Shown: positions 7,464 to 15,696 of the stretch, piece by piece
Position numbering within the stretch: position 1 is the stretch's first letter
How the letters are laid out: the number at the start of each line of letters is the position of its first letter
From: an uncultured Clostridia bacterium
GTDB taxonomy: Bacteria > Bacillota > Clostridia > Christensenellales > UBA1242
Reading direction: 5' to 3'
NCBI GenBank assembly: GCA_947382485.1
Contig: CANCYS010000001.1
Coordinates: forward strand, 181,425-245,424
DNA length: 64,000 nucleotides
The notes under the pieces: generated by a model
What the model was told of the DNA's origin: nothing
What the model saw: the letters and a program-made list of their open reading frames with translations, nothing else
Database searches by the model: none
Position numbers and translations under genes: made by a program

Positions 7464-8930
7464 CTACCAAACCTCAATTTGACCATATTTATAATGCCAA
7501 TAATTTCCTGCTGTGGTTGGCTTACTTTCGCTATACCAGAAAACAAGATTGTTAGAATAATTCCATTCGCTATCCCATCCTGAAGGTTTACTTGGTTCTT
7601 CACAATAAATTATTAAATTTGTATTATTATAAAATGCTTGTCTCTTTATGGTTTTTACGACAGATGGAATAATTATACTTATTATGTTACATTTACCAAA
7701 AGCATAACTACCTATTTCATCTAATCCAGTACATTTTTTTAAATCTACTGATATAAGATTTTTATCATAAAATGCATAGTTTTTAACCTTTGTTGTTCTA
7801 ACGTCCAAAGTTATTGAAGTTTTGGAAATATCACTTAATCCAACCGCAATAAGGCTTGAATCATTTTCTTTATAATAATATATCCCATCAATTTCTATTA
7901 TTGAACTTGGTTCACTTAAATCCGTTTTAATGATAGTTCCATAATATGTTACATATCCTTTAAGACTAAGACTACTACTTAAATTATATACTTCTGCAAG
8001 TTGATAACTGTTATAAAAAGCATCGCTGCCAACTGATGTAACATTTTGTGGTATAACAACTTTAACAAGTTTTCCACACCAACCAAATGCATAGTTTCCG
8101 ATTGATGTTAAACTTAAACAACCACTCATATCAACACTTACTAGAATTGAACCATAAGCAAAAGAATAACTTCCTATTGATTTTAAACTTGTGCATGGAC
8201 TTAAATTAACATTCGTTAAACTTGTACAACTTCTAAAAGTATTATCACCAATTGATGTTAAATTTTTACATGAACTAAAATCTATTTCTTTTAAACTCGA
8301 ACAATACTCAAAAGAATCGTTTCCTATACTCCTGATTTCACTACTCAAAGTTAACTTTTCCATATTATAACAATAATTAAAACTATCTTCTCCGATTTGA
8401 AAAATTCTTACACCATTTATTCTGCTTGGTATTGTTATTTCTTTAAGTGTTTCACCATAAGACGTAAGACCAGTTATTGTATTTCCTGAAACTTCAAAAA
8501 TATAATTGTCATATTCATTAGCATCTTCACCAGATCCACTATTATCTCTTACAATAATTTCTATTGAAGCTCTCAATCCATAGTCTGATTGTGCATAGAT
8601 TGTAGCCCACCCGCTACTTATACCTTTTATATAACCACGATCTGAAACAGTCACAATATTTTCATCGGAAGAACTCCATTCAACAACTTTTTTGTCTGAT
8701 GGCGTTCTTGATGAACCATTATGGTAAATCACTATGAACAACTCTCGTTCTTCACCAATTTCTATTATTCCGTTACCGTGAATATAATCTATTATTTCTA
8801 AATCAGTTGCACTTTCCATACCATATGGATCGTATGATACAAAATTTGAACCTATTACTGCAAAGAAGAAAAAACAAAAAACAGATACCATAATACTTAA
8901 AATCATTAAACCCTTACATAAACTTTTCAT
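7464..8930 (-). CDS. Secreted leucine-rich-repeat (BspA/LRR_5-like) protein with Ig-like domain
   Basis: The protein has 488 aa. Residues 1-30 form a signal peptide or N-terminal membrane anchor (long Phe/Val-rich core). Residues about 45-130 look like a bacterial Ig-like (Big_2) domain, with WSSSDENIVTVSDRG and GWATIYAQS as its characteristic strands. From about 145 on there are repeated units such as SIGDNTFRSCTSLTNVNL and SIGNYAFGWCGKL, the LRR_5/BspA pattern. Such proteins are exposed at the surface and bind proteins or cells. No sortase motif is visible. The ATG follows the stop of the upstream gene after three bases, with AAAGGAG embedded in that gene's end, so translation is coupled. 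Confidence 0.87.
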   Translation of the reverse strand: MKSLCKGLMILSIMVSVFCFFFFAVIGSNFVSYDPYGMESATDLEIIDYIHGNGIIEIGEERELFIVIYHNGSSRTPSDKKVVEWSSSDENIVTVSDRGYIKGISSGWATIYAQSDYGLRASIEIIVRDNSGSGEDANEYDNYIFEVSGNTITGLTSYGETLKEITIPSRINGVRIFQIGEDSFNYCYNMEKLTLSSEIRSIGNDSFEYCSSLKEIDFSSCKNLTSIGDNTFRSCTSLTNVNLSPCTSLKSIGSYSFAYGSILVSVDMSGCLSLTSIGNYAFGWCGKLVKVVIPQNVTSVGSDAFYNSYQLAEVYNLSSSLSLKGYVTYYGTIIKTDLSEPSSIIEIDGIYYYKENDSSLIAVGLSDISKTSITLDVRTTKVKNYAFYDKNLISVDLKKCTGLDEIGSYAFGKCNIISIIIPSVVKTIKRQAFYNNTNLIIYCEEPSKPSGWDSEWNYSNNLVFWYSESKPTTAGNYWHYKYGQIEVW

Positions 8931-8933
8931 TTT

Positions 8934-10343
8934 TCACTCCTTTTCCAAATTAAATCCTTTTAGTTCTTCTGGGGTAAGCGGAGGCATATTGTTCCTCTTA
9001 AAAAATTCTTCCAGCCTTTCTTTCTTAAAATCTAAAACTTCTTGATGAACCTGTTTTTCTGTTTTTTTCTTTTTTTTCTTAAAAATAACATAACCAACAA
9101 TTGAGATTATCATTGAAAGCAACGAGATTATACCACCAATAGTTTTACTAATCATCAAAGGAATAATAATTGCCAAAACTATTGCAATCATTGACATTGA
9201 TATTGACATAATACCAAACTTCTTTGACCTTTTTGAAACTACCTTATCAAGAGCTGATTCAATAGTTGGTATCAGTCCATCTGGATTACATCTAGTTGTG
9301 AATGACTTAATTGAACATTGTTTTTCTCCATTAGGTACCTTAAATTTCCATTCGTATTCTGGAGCAATACAATATTTTGTCTGTATAACTCTATGTGTGA
9401 AATTTGTACTAACATCTTTAACATGATCACCAGGGAAATTTATTTGTCTTTCAGCCTTTAATTTTGCCCTCATAATTGCCATATCAATCCCTGTGGAATC
9501 AGGTGTGCCATAACTCATATCTTGAAAGTCACTATCTTCAAAAGGAATTGAATTTGATTCAAAGTCTATTAAAGAAACCATGGCTTCAAAATCATTTTCT
9601 ATATCTTTTTCGTCATTCATAAATTTTTCAGTATAATGTTTATTTAAATCTTTATGCTCATCATTGAGTTGAACACACACAACTTTTTGTGTTGTAAGAC
9701 TACCACTATAAGGTTGCCAGTCTGTAACAGTTCTCTCTTTAATGACTTTTTGTCTTACTTTTTCCTTAAGAACTACATCATATTTTTCTTCATAGTCTTC
9801 ATATTTTTCTTTTCTATCATAACCAACTGATGCAGAATAATTTCCTTCGATATGAACCCACATAACCATAAATTGTGGATAATTTGTTATAACATCATCA
9901 AATTTACTATCCATAATATCAAGAGGAGTATCTCTTAAAGTTGATAACAAATATGCAGTATTTCTTTTAAATTCTTCTTCACCAAAATTTGTTTTCATGA
10001 CAAAATATTGTGAATCAATATTCGCATTTCCACTTTTTACAGTTACCTTAATGTTTTGGTCTTGGTTCGGTCTTTTGATTTTGACTTTTGTTCCACAATA
10101 TTCACAAATTGCCATTTCTCTTGATAGCATTTTTACATTTGATGAACCACAGTTATCACATTTGACATTTCCTTTTTCATCTTTGACAATATTTTGAGAT
10201 ACATTAATAACAATTTTCTCATCTCTTGATTCAAATTCACTAGGATCTGGTTTTGGTTCAAACACATTAGTATTTATTTTTGACTCTGGATCATCTAAAC
10301 CCAATTCATGATCAAGCCAGTCTTCAATATTATCTTTTGCCAT
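8934..10343 (-). CDS. Zinc-ribbon protein with C-terminal membrane hairpin
   Basis: A 469-aa protein starting at ATG 10343 (AAGGAG twelve bases upstream; the longer TTG start has no ribosome site). Around residues 45-75 there is a CDNCG...CEYCG zinc ribbon. Residues about 125-355 are charged, with a K/E-rich hairpin and a repeated tyrosine pattern, and match no family I know. Two hydrophobic segments at about 375-395 and 400-420 form a hairpin, followed by a KKKKKK cluster and a helical tail. This is first of three genes: the secreted LRR gene overlaps its ribosome site with this gene's end, and a small zinc-ribbon gene follows. The function is unknown; a role in handling the LRR protein at the membrane is only a contextual guess. 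Confidence 0.75.
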   Translation of the reverse strand: MAKDNIEDWLDHELGLDDPESKINTNVFEPKPDPSEFESRDEKIVINVSQNIVKDEKGNVKCDNCGSSNVKMLSREMAICEYCGTKVKIKRPNQDQNIKVTVKSGNANIDSQYFVMKTNFGEEEFKRNTAYLLSTLRDTPLDIMDSKFDDVITNYPQFMVMWVHIEGNYSASVGYDRKEKYEDYEEKYDVVLKEKVRQKVIKERTVTDWQPYSGSLTTQKVVCVQLNDEHKDLNKHYTEKFMNDEKDIENDFEAMVSLIDFESNSIPFEDSDFQDMSYGTPDSTGIDMAIMRAKLKAERQINFPGDHVKDVSTNFTHRVIQTKYCIAPEYEWKFKVPNGEKQCSIKSFTTRCNPDGLIPTIESALDKVVSKRSKKFGIMSISMSMIAIVLAIIIPLMISKTIGGIISLLSMIISIVGYVIFKKKKKKTEKQVHQEVLDFKKERLEEFFKRNNMPPLTPEELKGFNLEKE

Positions 10344-10412
10344 ATTTAAACTATTCTCCTTAAAAGAAATATAGCATAGCAAATCCTAAAAATCAACAAT
10401 ATATATTTATTT

Positions 10413-10429
10413 ATCTATAATATATAGAT
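10413..10429. promoter_or_regulatory. Inverted repeat, candidate operator
   Basis: ATCTATA (10413-10419), three bases, TATAGAT (10423-10429): a perfect 7-bp inverted repeat in the divergent gap between the LRR operon and the XRE regulator, a suitable position for an operator of the regulator. Confidence 0.4.
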
Positions 10430-10506
10430 TTTTATGTCTATATTGCCATATACCATACTATTATATAAAAAAGTTTACATAGTAAAATTAATATGTGGAG
10501 AAAACT

Positions 10507-10809
10507 ATGGAACTTAATGAACTTATTAATAAAATCAGCACACTAAGAGTACGTGAAGGATTATCTGCACGTGAACTTAGTTTTAGAATTGGGAAAAATG
10601 AATCTTATATTAACAGACTTGAATATCGTAAAAACTTTGAACCATCTTTTTCTGTTATTAACGATATTTTAGAAGCATGCAATTCATCACTTGAAGAATT
10701 TTTTTACTATGATATGAATCAATATAAAGTTGATAAAGAAATATTGGAACTTTTAAAAACAACCCCTGAAAATAAAAAGAAAGCAATTATTGAACTTTTA
10801 AAAAAATAG
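10507..10809 (+). CDS. XRE-family helix-turn-helix regulator
   Basis: A 100-aa protein with an HTH_3/Cro-CI domain at about residues 8-62: LRVREGLSARELSFRIG, then NESYINRLE (recognition helix), then FEPSFSVINDILEAC. The C-terminal 35 residues are helical and may dimerise. ATG 10507 is preferred to the GTG at 10495 because GGAG lies six bases before it. The gene is divergent from the zinc-ribbon/LRR operon, and a perfect inverted repeat lies in the gap, so it may repress itself and that operon. The targets are not proven. Confidence 0.85.
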   Translation: MELNELINKISTLRVREGLSARELSFRIGKNESYINRLEYRKNFEPSFSVINDILEACNSSLEEFFYYDMNQYKVDKEILELLKTTPENKKKAIIELLKK

Positions 10810-10832
10810 CACATAATGTGCTATTTTTATTA
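10802..10832 (+). terminator. Terminator of the XRE gene
   Basis: AAAAATAGCACAT/ATGTGCTATTTTT hairpin with T tail overlapping the end of the XRE gene. Confidence 0.8.
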
Positions 10833-10853
10833 AGTTTTTTAAGTATACTTTAA

Positions 10854-10882
10854 TTGACAGAAAATTTTTTTAATCATATAAT
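10854..10882 (+). promoter_or_regulatory. Consensus promoter of the YgjV-like gene
   Basis: TTGACA (10854-10859), 17 bases, TATAAT (10877-10882): a perfect match to the sigma-A consensus. Confidence 0.88.
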
Positions 10883-10909
10883 TTATTGGGTTAATTATAA
10901 GGAAAAATT

Positions 10910-11461
10910 ATGTTATTTATTATTTCTCAAATTTTGGCTTTTGTTGGAACAGGCATTGACCTTACTGGCAAAGTGATGAAAAATAAAAAAGGTATACTTG
11001 TGTGTTTGGTAACCGCAAGTGCTTTGTTTGTGCTTTCATATGTATTTTTAAATAGTCCACTCCCTGCCATAATCAATGGCATTGCTCTCGGAAGAAATTT
11101 GACATACACCTATCTTAATTCAAAACAAAAACCTTTTAAAAGTTTTGTTATTCCAATGATAATTTCAGTTGCACTCACTACTCTTGCAGTTGGACTGTTG
11201 TGGACTGGACCATTTGACATTATTATGATTGTGTCTATTCTTCTGCTTTCTGTTGGGCTTGCATTTAAAAACACTCTTATTGTTCGTATTTGTTTGATGT
11301 TTAACAGTGGAATTTGGATTATTTACGACTTTGCACTTGGAGCATTTGTTAATGTTGCTTGTGATGTTACAAACATTTTAATCAACCTTATAGCCACAAT
11401 AATTTATCATGTGATACTCCCAAGAAAAGCAAAAAGAAAAGAAAATGATATTGTAAAATAA
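10910..11461 (+). CDS. YgjV-family inner membrane protein
   Basis: A 183-aa integral membrane protein with about five to six hydrophobic segments (roughly 2-20, 28-47, 50-65, 78-97, 100-118, 125-168) and a positively charged C-terminus. The spacing and the SQILAFVG start resemble the YgjV family of small bacterial membrane proteins, whose function is unknown. AAGGA lies seven bases before ATG, and a perfect promoter lies upstream. The small gene at 11498 follows after 36 bases in the same direction, so the two are probably cotranscribed. Confidence 0.7.
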   Translation: MLFIISQILAFVGTGIDLTGKVMKNKKGILVCLVTASALFVLSYVFLNSPLPAIINGIALGRNLTYTYLNSKQKPFKSFVIPMIISVALTTLAVGLLWTGPFDIIMIVSILLLSVGLAFKNTLIVRICLMFNSGIWIIYDFALGAFVNVACDVTNILINLIATIIYHVILPRKAKRKENDIVK

Positions 11462-11497
11462 CTTAGTTACATGTGAAAATATTTAAGGAGAAAATTT

Positions 11498-11746
11498 ATG
11501 ATAACAGAAGAATTAAAAGAAGAATTAGTTACTTATCTTATAAATAGAAAATTAAAAGTAACTGAACATGTTAGATTTAATCACCTAACATCAATTGATG
11601 TTGAATCTTCAAATATGAAAGATATCCAAAAACTAATGGATGATTATAGTGAAAGTGGATATTTTGAAATTTTACCAGAAGGTAATTTACACCACTATAT
11701 CACAACTAAATTGGGCGAGGAATTTTTTAATTCGTTAGACAATTAA
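11498..11746 (+). CDS. Small hypothetical protein
   Basis: An 82-aa acidic protein with no known motif. AAGGAG stands eight bases before ATG, and a terminator hairpin follows immediately, which supports a real gene. The alpha/beta pattern in residues 45-75 suggests a winged-helix-like tail, but this is weak. It is probably cotranscribed with the YgjV-like gene. Confidence 0.65.
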   Translation: MITEELKEELVTYLINRKLKVTEHVRFNHLTSIDVESSNMKDIQKLMDDYSESGYFEILPEGNLHHYITTKLGEEFFNSLDN

Positions 11747-11778
11747 AAAGCGGATGCACATGCATCTGCTTTTATTAT
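11744..11778. terminator. Bidirectional terminator
   Basis: AAAAGCGGATGCA-CA-TGCATCTGCTTTT (one G-T pair) hairpin between two convergent genes, with T runs in both directions. Confidence 0.85.
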
Positions 11779-12323
11779 AATCTATTTAAATAGTTGAAGA
11801 CTTCGTCAATCCACTCAGTTCTTGGATGAAGTTTATTTTGTTCTTTAAGTTTTTTGATTTCAAAAAAATCCATCCACTTTATATCTTCAACTTCACCATC
11901 ATTTAATTTTAGGTCTATATTATCTTCATCATAATGAATTACAAAAAGTTCCATGAACTGATTTTCAAAATAGCGTTTACCCTTGCTTTCATATTCACAA
12001 CGATTTATGAACGATGTTAAAAACCTATAATCTTTAAGTTTAACATTTCGATTGACAAGGTATCCGATTTCTTCATTGAGTTCACGATTGATTGCTGTGA
12101 CAGCATCTTCACCAGAAGAAATGTGACCTGCTACTGATAAATCATATAAGCCACCAAATTTTTCTTTTTCTTTGGATCTTTTTTGAATTAAAATTTTGTT
12201 TTCTGAATTTACAATTACACCAATAACCGCTCTATGCCAAAGGCCTTTTTCATGTATTTCGTCCCTAGACATAATTTGACCAGTTTTCACACCATTTTCA
12301 TTAAGCACATCAATATATTCCAT
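11775..12323 (-). CDS. NUDIX hydrolase (isopentenyl-diphosphate isomerase-like subfamily)
   Basis: The protein has 182 aa. The Nudix box at about residues 67-89 is complete: G-H-I-S-S-G-E, then R-E-L-N-E-E-I-G-Y. LWHRAVIG and IQKRSKEKEKFGGLYDLS upstream of the box are typical of YfcD/IDI-like enzymes, and the sequence is clearly related to the product of the 6615 gene. It is expected to be a metal-dependent diphosphate hydrolase or isomerase of unknown substrate. The HD-domain gene at 12375 starts upstream on the same strand and ends 51 bases before this ATG, so the two may be cotranscribed. Confidence 0.88.
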   Translation of the reverse strand: MEYIDVLNENGVKTGQIMSRDEIHEKGLWHRAVIGVIVNSENKILIQKRSKEKEKFGGLYDLSVAGHISSGEDAVTAINRELNEEIGYLVNRNVKLKDYRFLTSFINRCEYESKGKRYFENQFMELFVIHYDEDNIDLKLNDGEVEDIKWMDFFEIKKLKEQNKLHPRTEWIDEVFNYLNRL

Positions 12324-12374
12324 AAATATTCTCCATATATTATTTTAAACAATAAATATTTTTATGACAATGTT

Positions 12375-13430
12375 CTAAAATTTAAAGTCAAAATCTAAAC
12401 AACCATATTTGTCATAAGGCGTTTGAGTGTAACGATTGATAGTTTCTTTTGCTTTATCAGAAATTTCAGTTACTCTTTTAAAACCAGATGTAGTTCTGAC
12501 AAGCGGACAAACATATCTGCGTTTTACATTTGTTTTCACACAATACATTCCTCTTTTAGGTTTATCTAGAACCTCTATTTTTTTACACTCTAAAAATTTG
12601 TTGAACGCAGTTCTTATATTCTCATTTTTACTATTTTTAATTTTATTTATAACTTCTTGTTCTGAAAGCGTATAAAGGTCGCTGATTTCAAGTTCGCCAT
12701 TTTGATTCATGGCCTTGCAAATGTCACCAAGAAATTTCATGTACACATTGTTTCTTTCATTCACCCATTCTGGCCATAAGTTTTTTAATACATCAATATA
12801 ATCCTCTGCGATGTCAACATGCCTAAACGCTAGTTCATTTTCACCATCTTCATTTGTGCCAATTTCAATATCTGCATAAACCTGCCTAATAAAATTTAAA
12901 TCGAAAACCCTTTTTAGTGATAATCCACAAGTGAAATTATATTCAAATCTATCTGCTGATAATCTTGGTGATTTATTGTCTGCAATTGTATATTTTTTGT
13001 AATCTGAAACTTCTTCAAGTTTGATATTATCTTTTTCTAACAAACTCATTATATGATTTGAATTTTTAATTATTGTTTCTGTGAGTTCTTCTGTTGACTC
13101 TTGCATAAGTTCATCGCCATTCATGAAATCAATGCAGTGTTTAAAAGTTGGAGTTGCAATGTCATGGAACAGACCTGCCAAAGTTTGTTTTTTATTTTTT
13201 GTGAAATGCCAAATAATGAGTGCAACACCAACGCTATGATCAAGGTTTGACACTGGATATTTCACACCATAACTAGCAGAATAATCCTTTCCACAAAACA
13301 TAGAAATTTTACCAATTCTTTGAAGTTCTGGTGCAAGCAAATAGTCTTCCAAAAAATCTGGTTTTTCTGGACTTAGAATGTCGAAATATTCTTTGAGTTC
13401 ACCCTTCACACTTTCAAAATATTTTTTCAT
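12375..13430 (-). CDS. HD-domain phosphohydrolase
   Basis: A 351-aa soluble protein. An HD domain is visible near residues 60-110: NLDHSVGVA (first His with Asp), then AGLFHDIATP (the HD pair) and HCID further on. This is the arrangement of dGTPase/YfbR-like metal phosphohydrolases acting on nucleotides or related phosphates. The last 130 residues are charged and end in a Tyr/Arg-rich region with no known domain. ATG 13430 has GAGAG upstream, and the longer TTG start at 13436 is less likely. The gene precedes the NUDIX gene on the same strand; two nucleotide-phosphate hydrolases together suggest metabolite clean-up, as inference. Confidence 0.82.
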   Translation of the reverse strand: MKKYFESVKGELKEYFDILSPEKPDFLEDYLLAPELQRIGKISMFCGKDYSASYGVKYPVSNLDHSVGVALIIWHFTKNKKQTLAGLFHDIATPTFKHCIDFMNGDELMQESTEELTETIIKNSNHIMSLLEKDNIKLEEVSDYKKYTIADNKSPRLSADRFEYNFTCGLSLKRVFDLNFIRQVYADIEIGTNEDGENELAFRHVDIAEDYIDVLKNLWPEWVNERNNVYMKFLGDICKAMNQNGELEISDLYTLSEQEVINKIKNSKNENIRTAFNKFLECKKIEVLDKPKRGMYCVKTNVKRRYVCPLVRTTSGFKRVTEISDKAKETINRYTQTPYDKYGCLDFDFKF

Positions 13431-13570
13431 AAACAACTCTCAAACTATAATTTTATAATTTTATTATAAATTAAACTCATTTTTCTTACAAGCAAAATTA
13501 ATATGTCAAAAGTTTGTGATTTGAATAAAATATATTAACCTATTTTTTTCAATTTTAAATGTGGAGACCT

Positions 13571-14125
13571 ATGAAAATTATTGAACTTATTTTCCTTGCA
13601 ATAGGAGTTTCTATGGACACTTTTGCTGTTTCTATTTGCAAGGGTCTTACTATAAAAAATCAACAAATTAAATCTGCATTTATTTGCGGAATTTGGTTTG
13701 CAGGATTTCAAATTATTATGGTGGTTTTGGGATATCTTTTATGCAGTATTTTTGCTGACAAAATTGATGATTATGACCACTGGATTGCTTTTGCTTTATT
13801 TTTAATTAATGGTGCTAAAATGTTAAAAGAAGCAATAAAACCAAAAGAAGATACAATTAAAGATGATTTTTCATTCAAAACAATGTTTATGCTTTCATTT
13901 ACAACAAGCTTTGATGCTTTGGCAGTTGGAATCACTTTTGCACTTCTTGAAACCAATCTTTTTGTTGCTGTTCCAACCATATTTTTATGCACATTTATTT
14001 TAAGTGTTTTAGGATTTAAACTCGGACAATGTTTTGGGAAAAAATATAAACGCCAAGCAACTTTTGCTGGTGGTCTTATTCTCATTTTACTAGGCATTAA
14101 AATTTTGGTTGAAGGACTGATTTAA
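13571..14125 (+). CDS. mntP: Manganese efflux pump MntP
   Basis: A 184-aa protein with six membrane segments and the internally repeated acidic signature of MntP/YebN: GVSMDTFAVSICKG near the N-terminus and TTSFDALAVGITFAL in the second half. Both Asp residues needed for Mn2+ export are present. It lowers cytoplasmic manganese. ATG 13571 has TGGAG four bases upstream; an in-frame ATG twelve bases earlier overlaps that ribosome site. No yybP-ykoY type Mn riboswitch can be seen in the 140-bp leader, which is almost pure A/T. Confidence 0.93.
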   Translation: MKIIELIFLAIGVSMDTFAVSICKGLTIKNQQIKSAFICGIWFAGFQIIMVVLGYLLCSIFADKIDDYDHWIAFALFLINGAKMLKEAIKPKEDTIKDDFSFKTMFMLSFTTSFDALAVGITFALLETNLFVAVPTIFLCTFILSVLGFKLGQCFGKKYKRQATFAGGLILILLGIKILVEGLI

Positions 14126-14171
14126 TTATTAATATAAAATTTATTGTATTTATAATTTTCTCTAAGTTTAT

Positions 14172-14200
14172 TTTACATTAAAACTTTTAAGTGATAAAAT
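14172..14200 (+). promoter_or_regulatory. Promoter of the tsaC-thioesterase operon
   Basis: TTTACA (14172-14177), 17 bases, TAAAAT (14195-14200). Confidence 0.7.
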
Positions 14201-14221
14201 AATACTCGTTAAGGAGAAAAT

Positions 14222-15241
14222 ATGAAGACTGAATTTTTGCGTGCAAGCAGTGAAAGCATTAAACTTGCCTGCGACTTGCTTAGACATGGTGAAGTTGTTG
14301 CCGTTCCGACAGAAACGGTTTATGGTCTTGCGGGCGATGCAAAAAATTCTGAGGCTATTTCAAAAATTTTTAAGGCAAAAGGCAGACCAAATGACAACCC
14401 ATTAATTGTGCATATTGGTAACATGGATATGCTTGAAGATGTTGTTCGTTTTATTCCAGAAGATGCAAAAAAACTTGCTGATGCATTTTGGCCTGGACCA
14501 CTCACAATCATTATGCCTAAGGGTGAAAAAATTTGTAAAGAAACCTGTGCAGGACTTGATAGCGTTGGTGTGCGTATGCCAAAAAATGAAATTGCAAGAG
14601 CAATCATAAATGAATCTGGCATTGCATTTGCAGCACCAAGTGCAAACCTTAGTGGCAAACCAAGTCCAACAAATGCAACTGATGTGTTTGAAGATATGAA
14701 TGGAAAAATTCCACTTGTGATTGACGGCGGTGAATGTGAAGCAGGTGTTGAATCAACTGTTGTAAGTGTGCTTGGGAAAACTCCAATTATTCTTCGACCT
14801 GGTGTTGTCACAGCTGTTGACATGGAAAAGGTTTTGGGAAAGCATGTTGAAATTTCAAAAGCCATAACAGAAGGCATTTCAGATGAAAGCAAAGTTCTCT
14901 CTCCTGGCATGAAATATAAGCATTATTCACCAGAAGCAGAGGTTGTGATTTTGAAAGGAACTATTGAAAATTTTTCAAAGTATGTTTCAGAAAACAAAAA
15001 AGAAAATACTTATGTTTTATGCTTTGATGGAGAAGAAAAATTTTTTGATGTTCCAGCAATAAATTATGGAAAATCGAACGACCCTAAAAGTCAGGCTCAT
15101 GAACTTTTTTCTTCACTTCGAAAACTTGATAAGCTTGGTGCAAAACTTGTTTATGCAAGATGTCCAGAAACTGATGGAGTGGCACTTGCTGTTTACAACA
15201 GACTAATCCGTTCGGCAGGATTTAGAATTATTGAAGTTTAA
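14222..15241 (+). CDS. tsaC: L-threonylcarbamoyladenylate synthase (TsaC/Sua5 type)
   Basis: The 339-aa protein has two domains, as in Sua5/YwlC. The N-terminal YrdC domain (about 15-205) shows PTETVYGLAGDA, KAKGRPNDNPL and a GVRMP...SANLSGKPSPT segment. The C-terminal Sua5 domain (about 230-335) follows SPGMKYKHYSP. It makes threonylcarbamoyl-AMP from threonine, bicarbonate and ATP for the t6A37 modification of ANN-decoding tRNAs. The start has AAGGAG five bases before ATG and a promoter upstream. The thioesterase gene begins 13 bases after the stop. Confidence 0.95.
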   Translation: MKTEFLRASSESIKLACDLLRHGEVVAVPTETVYGLAGDAKNSEAISKIFKAKGRPNDNPLIVHIGNMDMLEDVVRFIPEDAKKLADAFWPGPLTIIMPKGEKICKETCAGLDSVGVRMPKNEIARAIINESGIAFAAPSANLSGKPSPTNATDVFEDMNGKIPLVIDGGECEAGVESTVVSVLGKTPIILRPGVVTAVDMEKVLGKHVEISKAITEGISDESKVLSPGMKYKHYSPEAEVVILKGTIENFSKYVSENKKENTYVLCFDGEEKFFDVPAINYGKSNDPKSQAHELFSSLRKLDKLGAKLVYARCPETDGVALAVYNRLIRSAGFRIIEV

Positions 15242-15254
15242 TTTGGAGAGATTT

Positions 15255-15665
15255 ATGGAAATTTACAAACACAAAGTACAATATTATGAAACAGATAAAA
15301 TGCAAATCACTCATCACTCAAACTATATAAGATTTATGGAAGAAGCACGAACAGATTTTCTTGAAAAGATTGGTTGGAGTTACTCAAAAATGGAAAGCAT
15401 GGGATTGATTTCTCCTGTTGTGAGTGTTGATGTGAACTATAAAAAAAGTACAACTTATGATGACATCATTTCTATCACAGTTAAAATTAAAGAACTTTCT
15501 ATGGCAAAAATCAAATTTGAATATGAAATGAGAGTTGATGAAAACATTGTTTGTTTAGCAACAAGCGTTCACTGCTTTGTTGATGAAAATGGAAGACCAA
15601 TTTCTGTTAAAAAGGCTTGCCCTGAACTTTTTGATTTGCTTTCAAGTTTAGTTGAAAACAATTAA
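15255..15665 (+). CDS. Acyl-CoA thioesterase of the YbgC/4HBT hot-dog family
   Basis: A 136-aa single hot-dog domain. Residues about 8-32 carry YYETDKMQITHHSNYIRFMEEAR, here in parts: the YETD with catalytic Asp, the H-x-N-Y and the ARxxxL helix that mark YbgC/FadM-type acyl-CoA thioesterases. It hydrolyses acyl-CoA or acyl-ACP thioesters; the chain length is unknown. ATG 15255 is preceded by TTGGAGAG, and a longer TTG frame overlapping tsaC is rejected. It lies 13 bases after tsaC in one operon. Confidence 0.9.
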   Translation: MEIYKHKVQYYETDKMQITHHSNYIRFMEEARTDFLEKIGWSYSKMESMGLISPVVSVDVNYKKSTTYDDIISITVKIKELSMAKIKFEYEMRVDENIVCLATSVHCFVDENGRPISVKKACPELFDLLSSLVENN

Positions 15666-15696
15666 TAAAAAACACCCCGAAGGGTGTTTTTATTTT
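15666..15696. terminator. Bidirectional terminator
   Basis: AAAAACACCC-CGAA-GGGTGTTTTT between convergent genes. Confidence 0.87.

Noticed and set aside
7436..7603. Longer start for the small zinc-ribbon gene
   Set aside because: Overlaps the end of the LRR gene, while AAGGAG directly before ATG 7435 fits the shorter protein.
13440..13570. Mn2+ riboswitch (yybP-ykoY type) before mntP
   Set aside because: The leader is short, A/T-only in large parts and lacks the paired GC-rich helices of that riboswitch.
14320..14910. 196-codon minus-strand frame over tsaC
   Set aside because: Shadow of a strongly conserved gene; no ribosome site or family.
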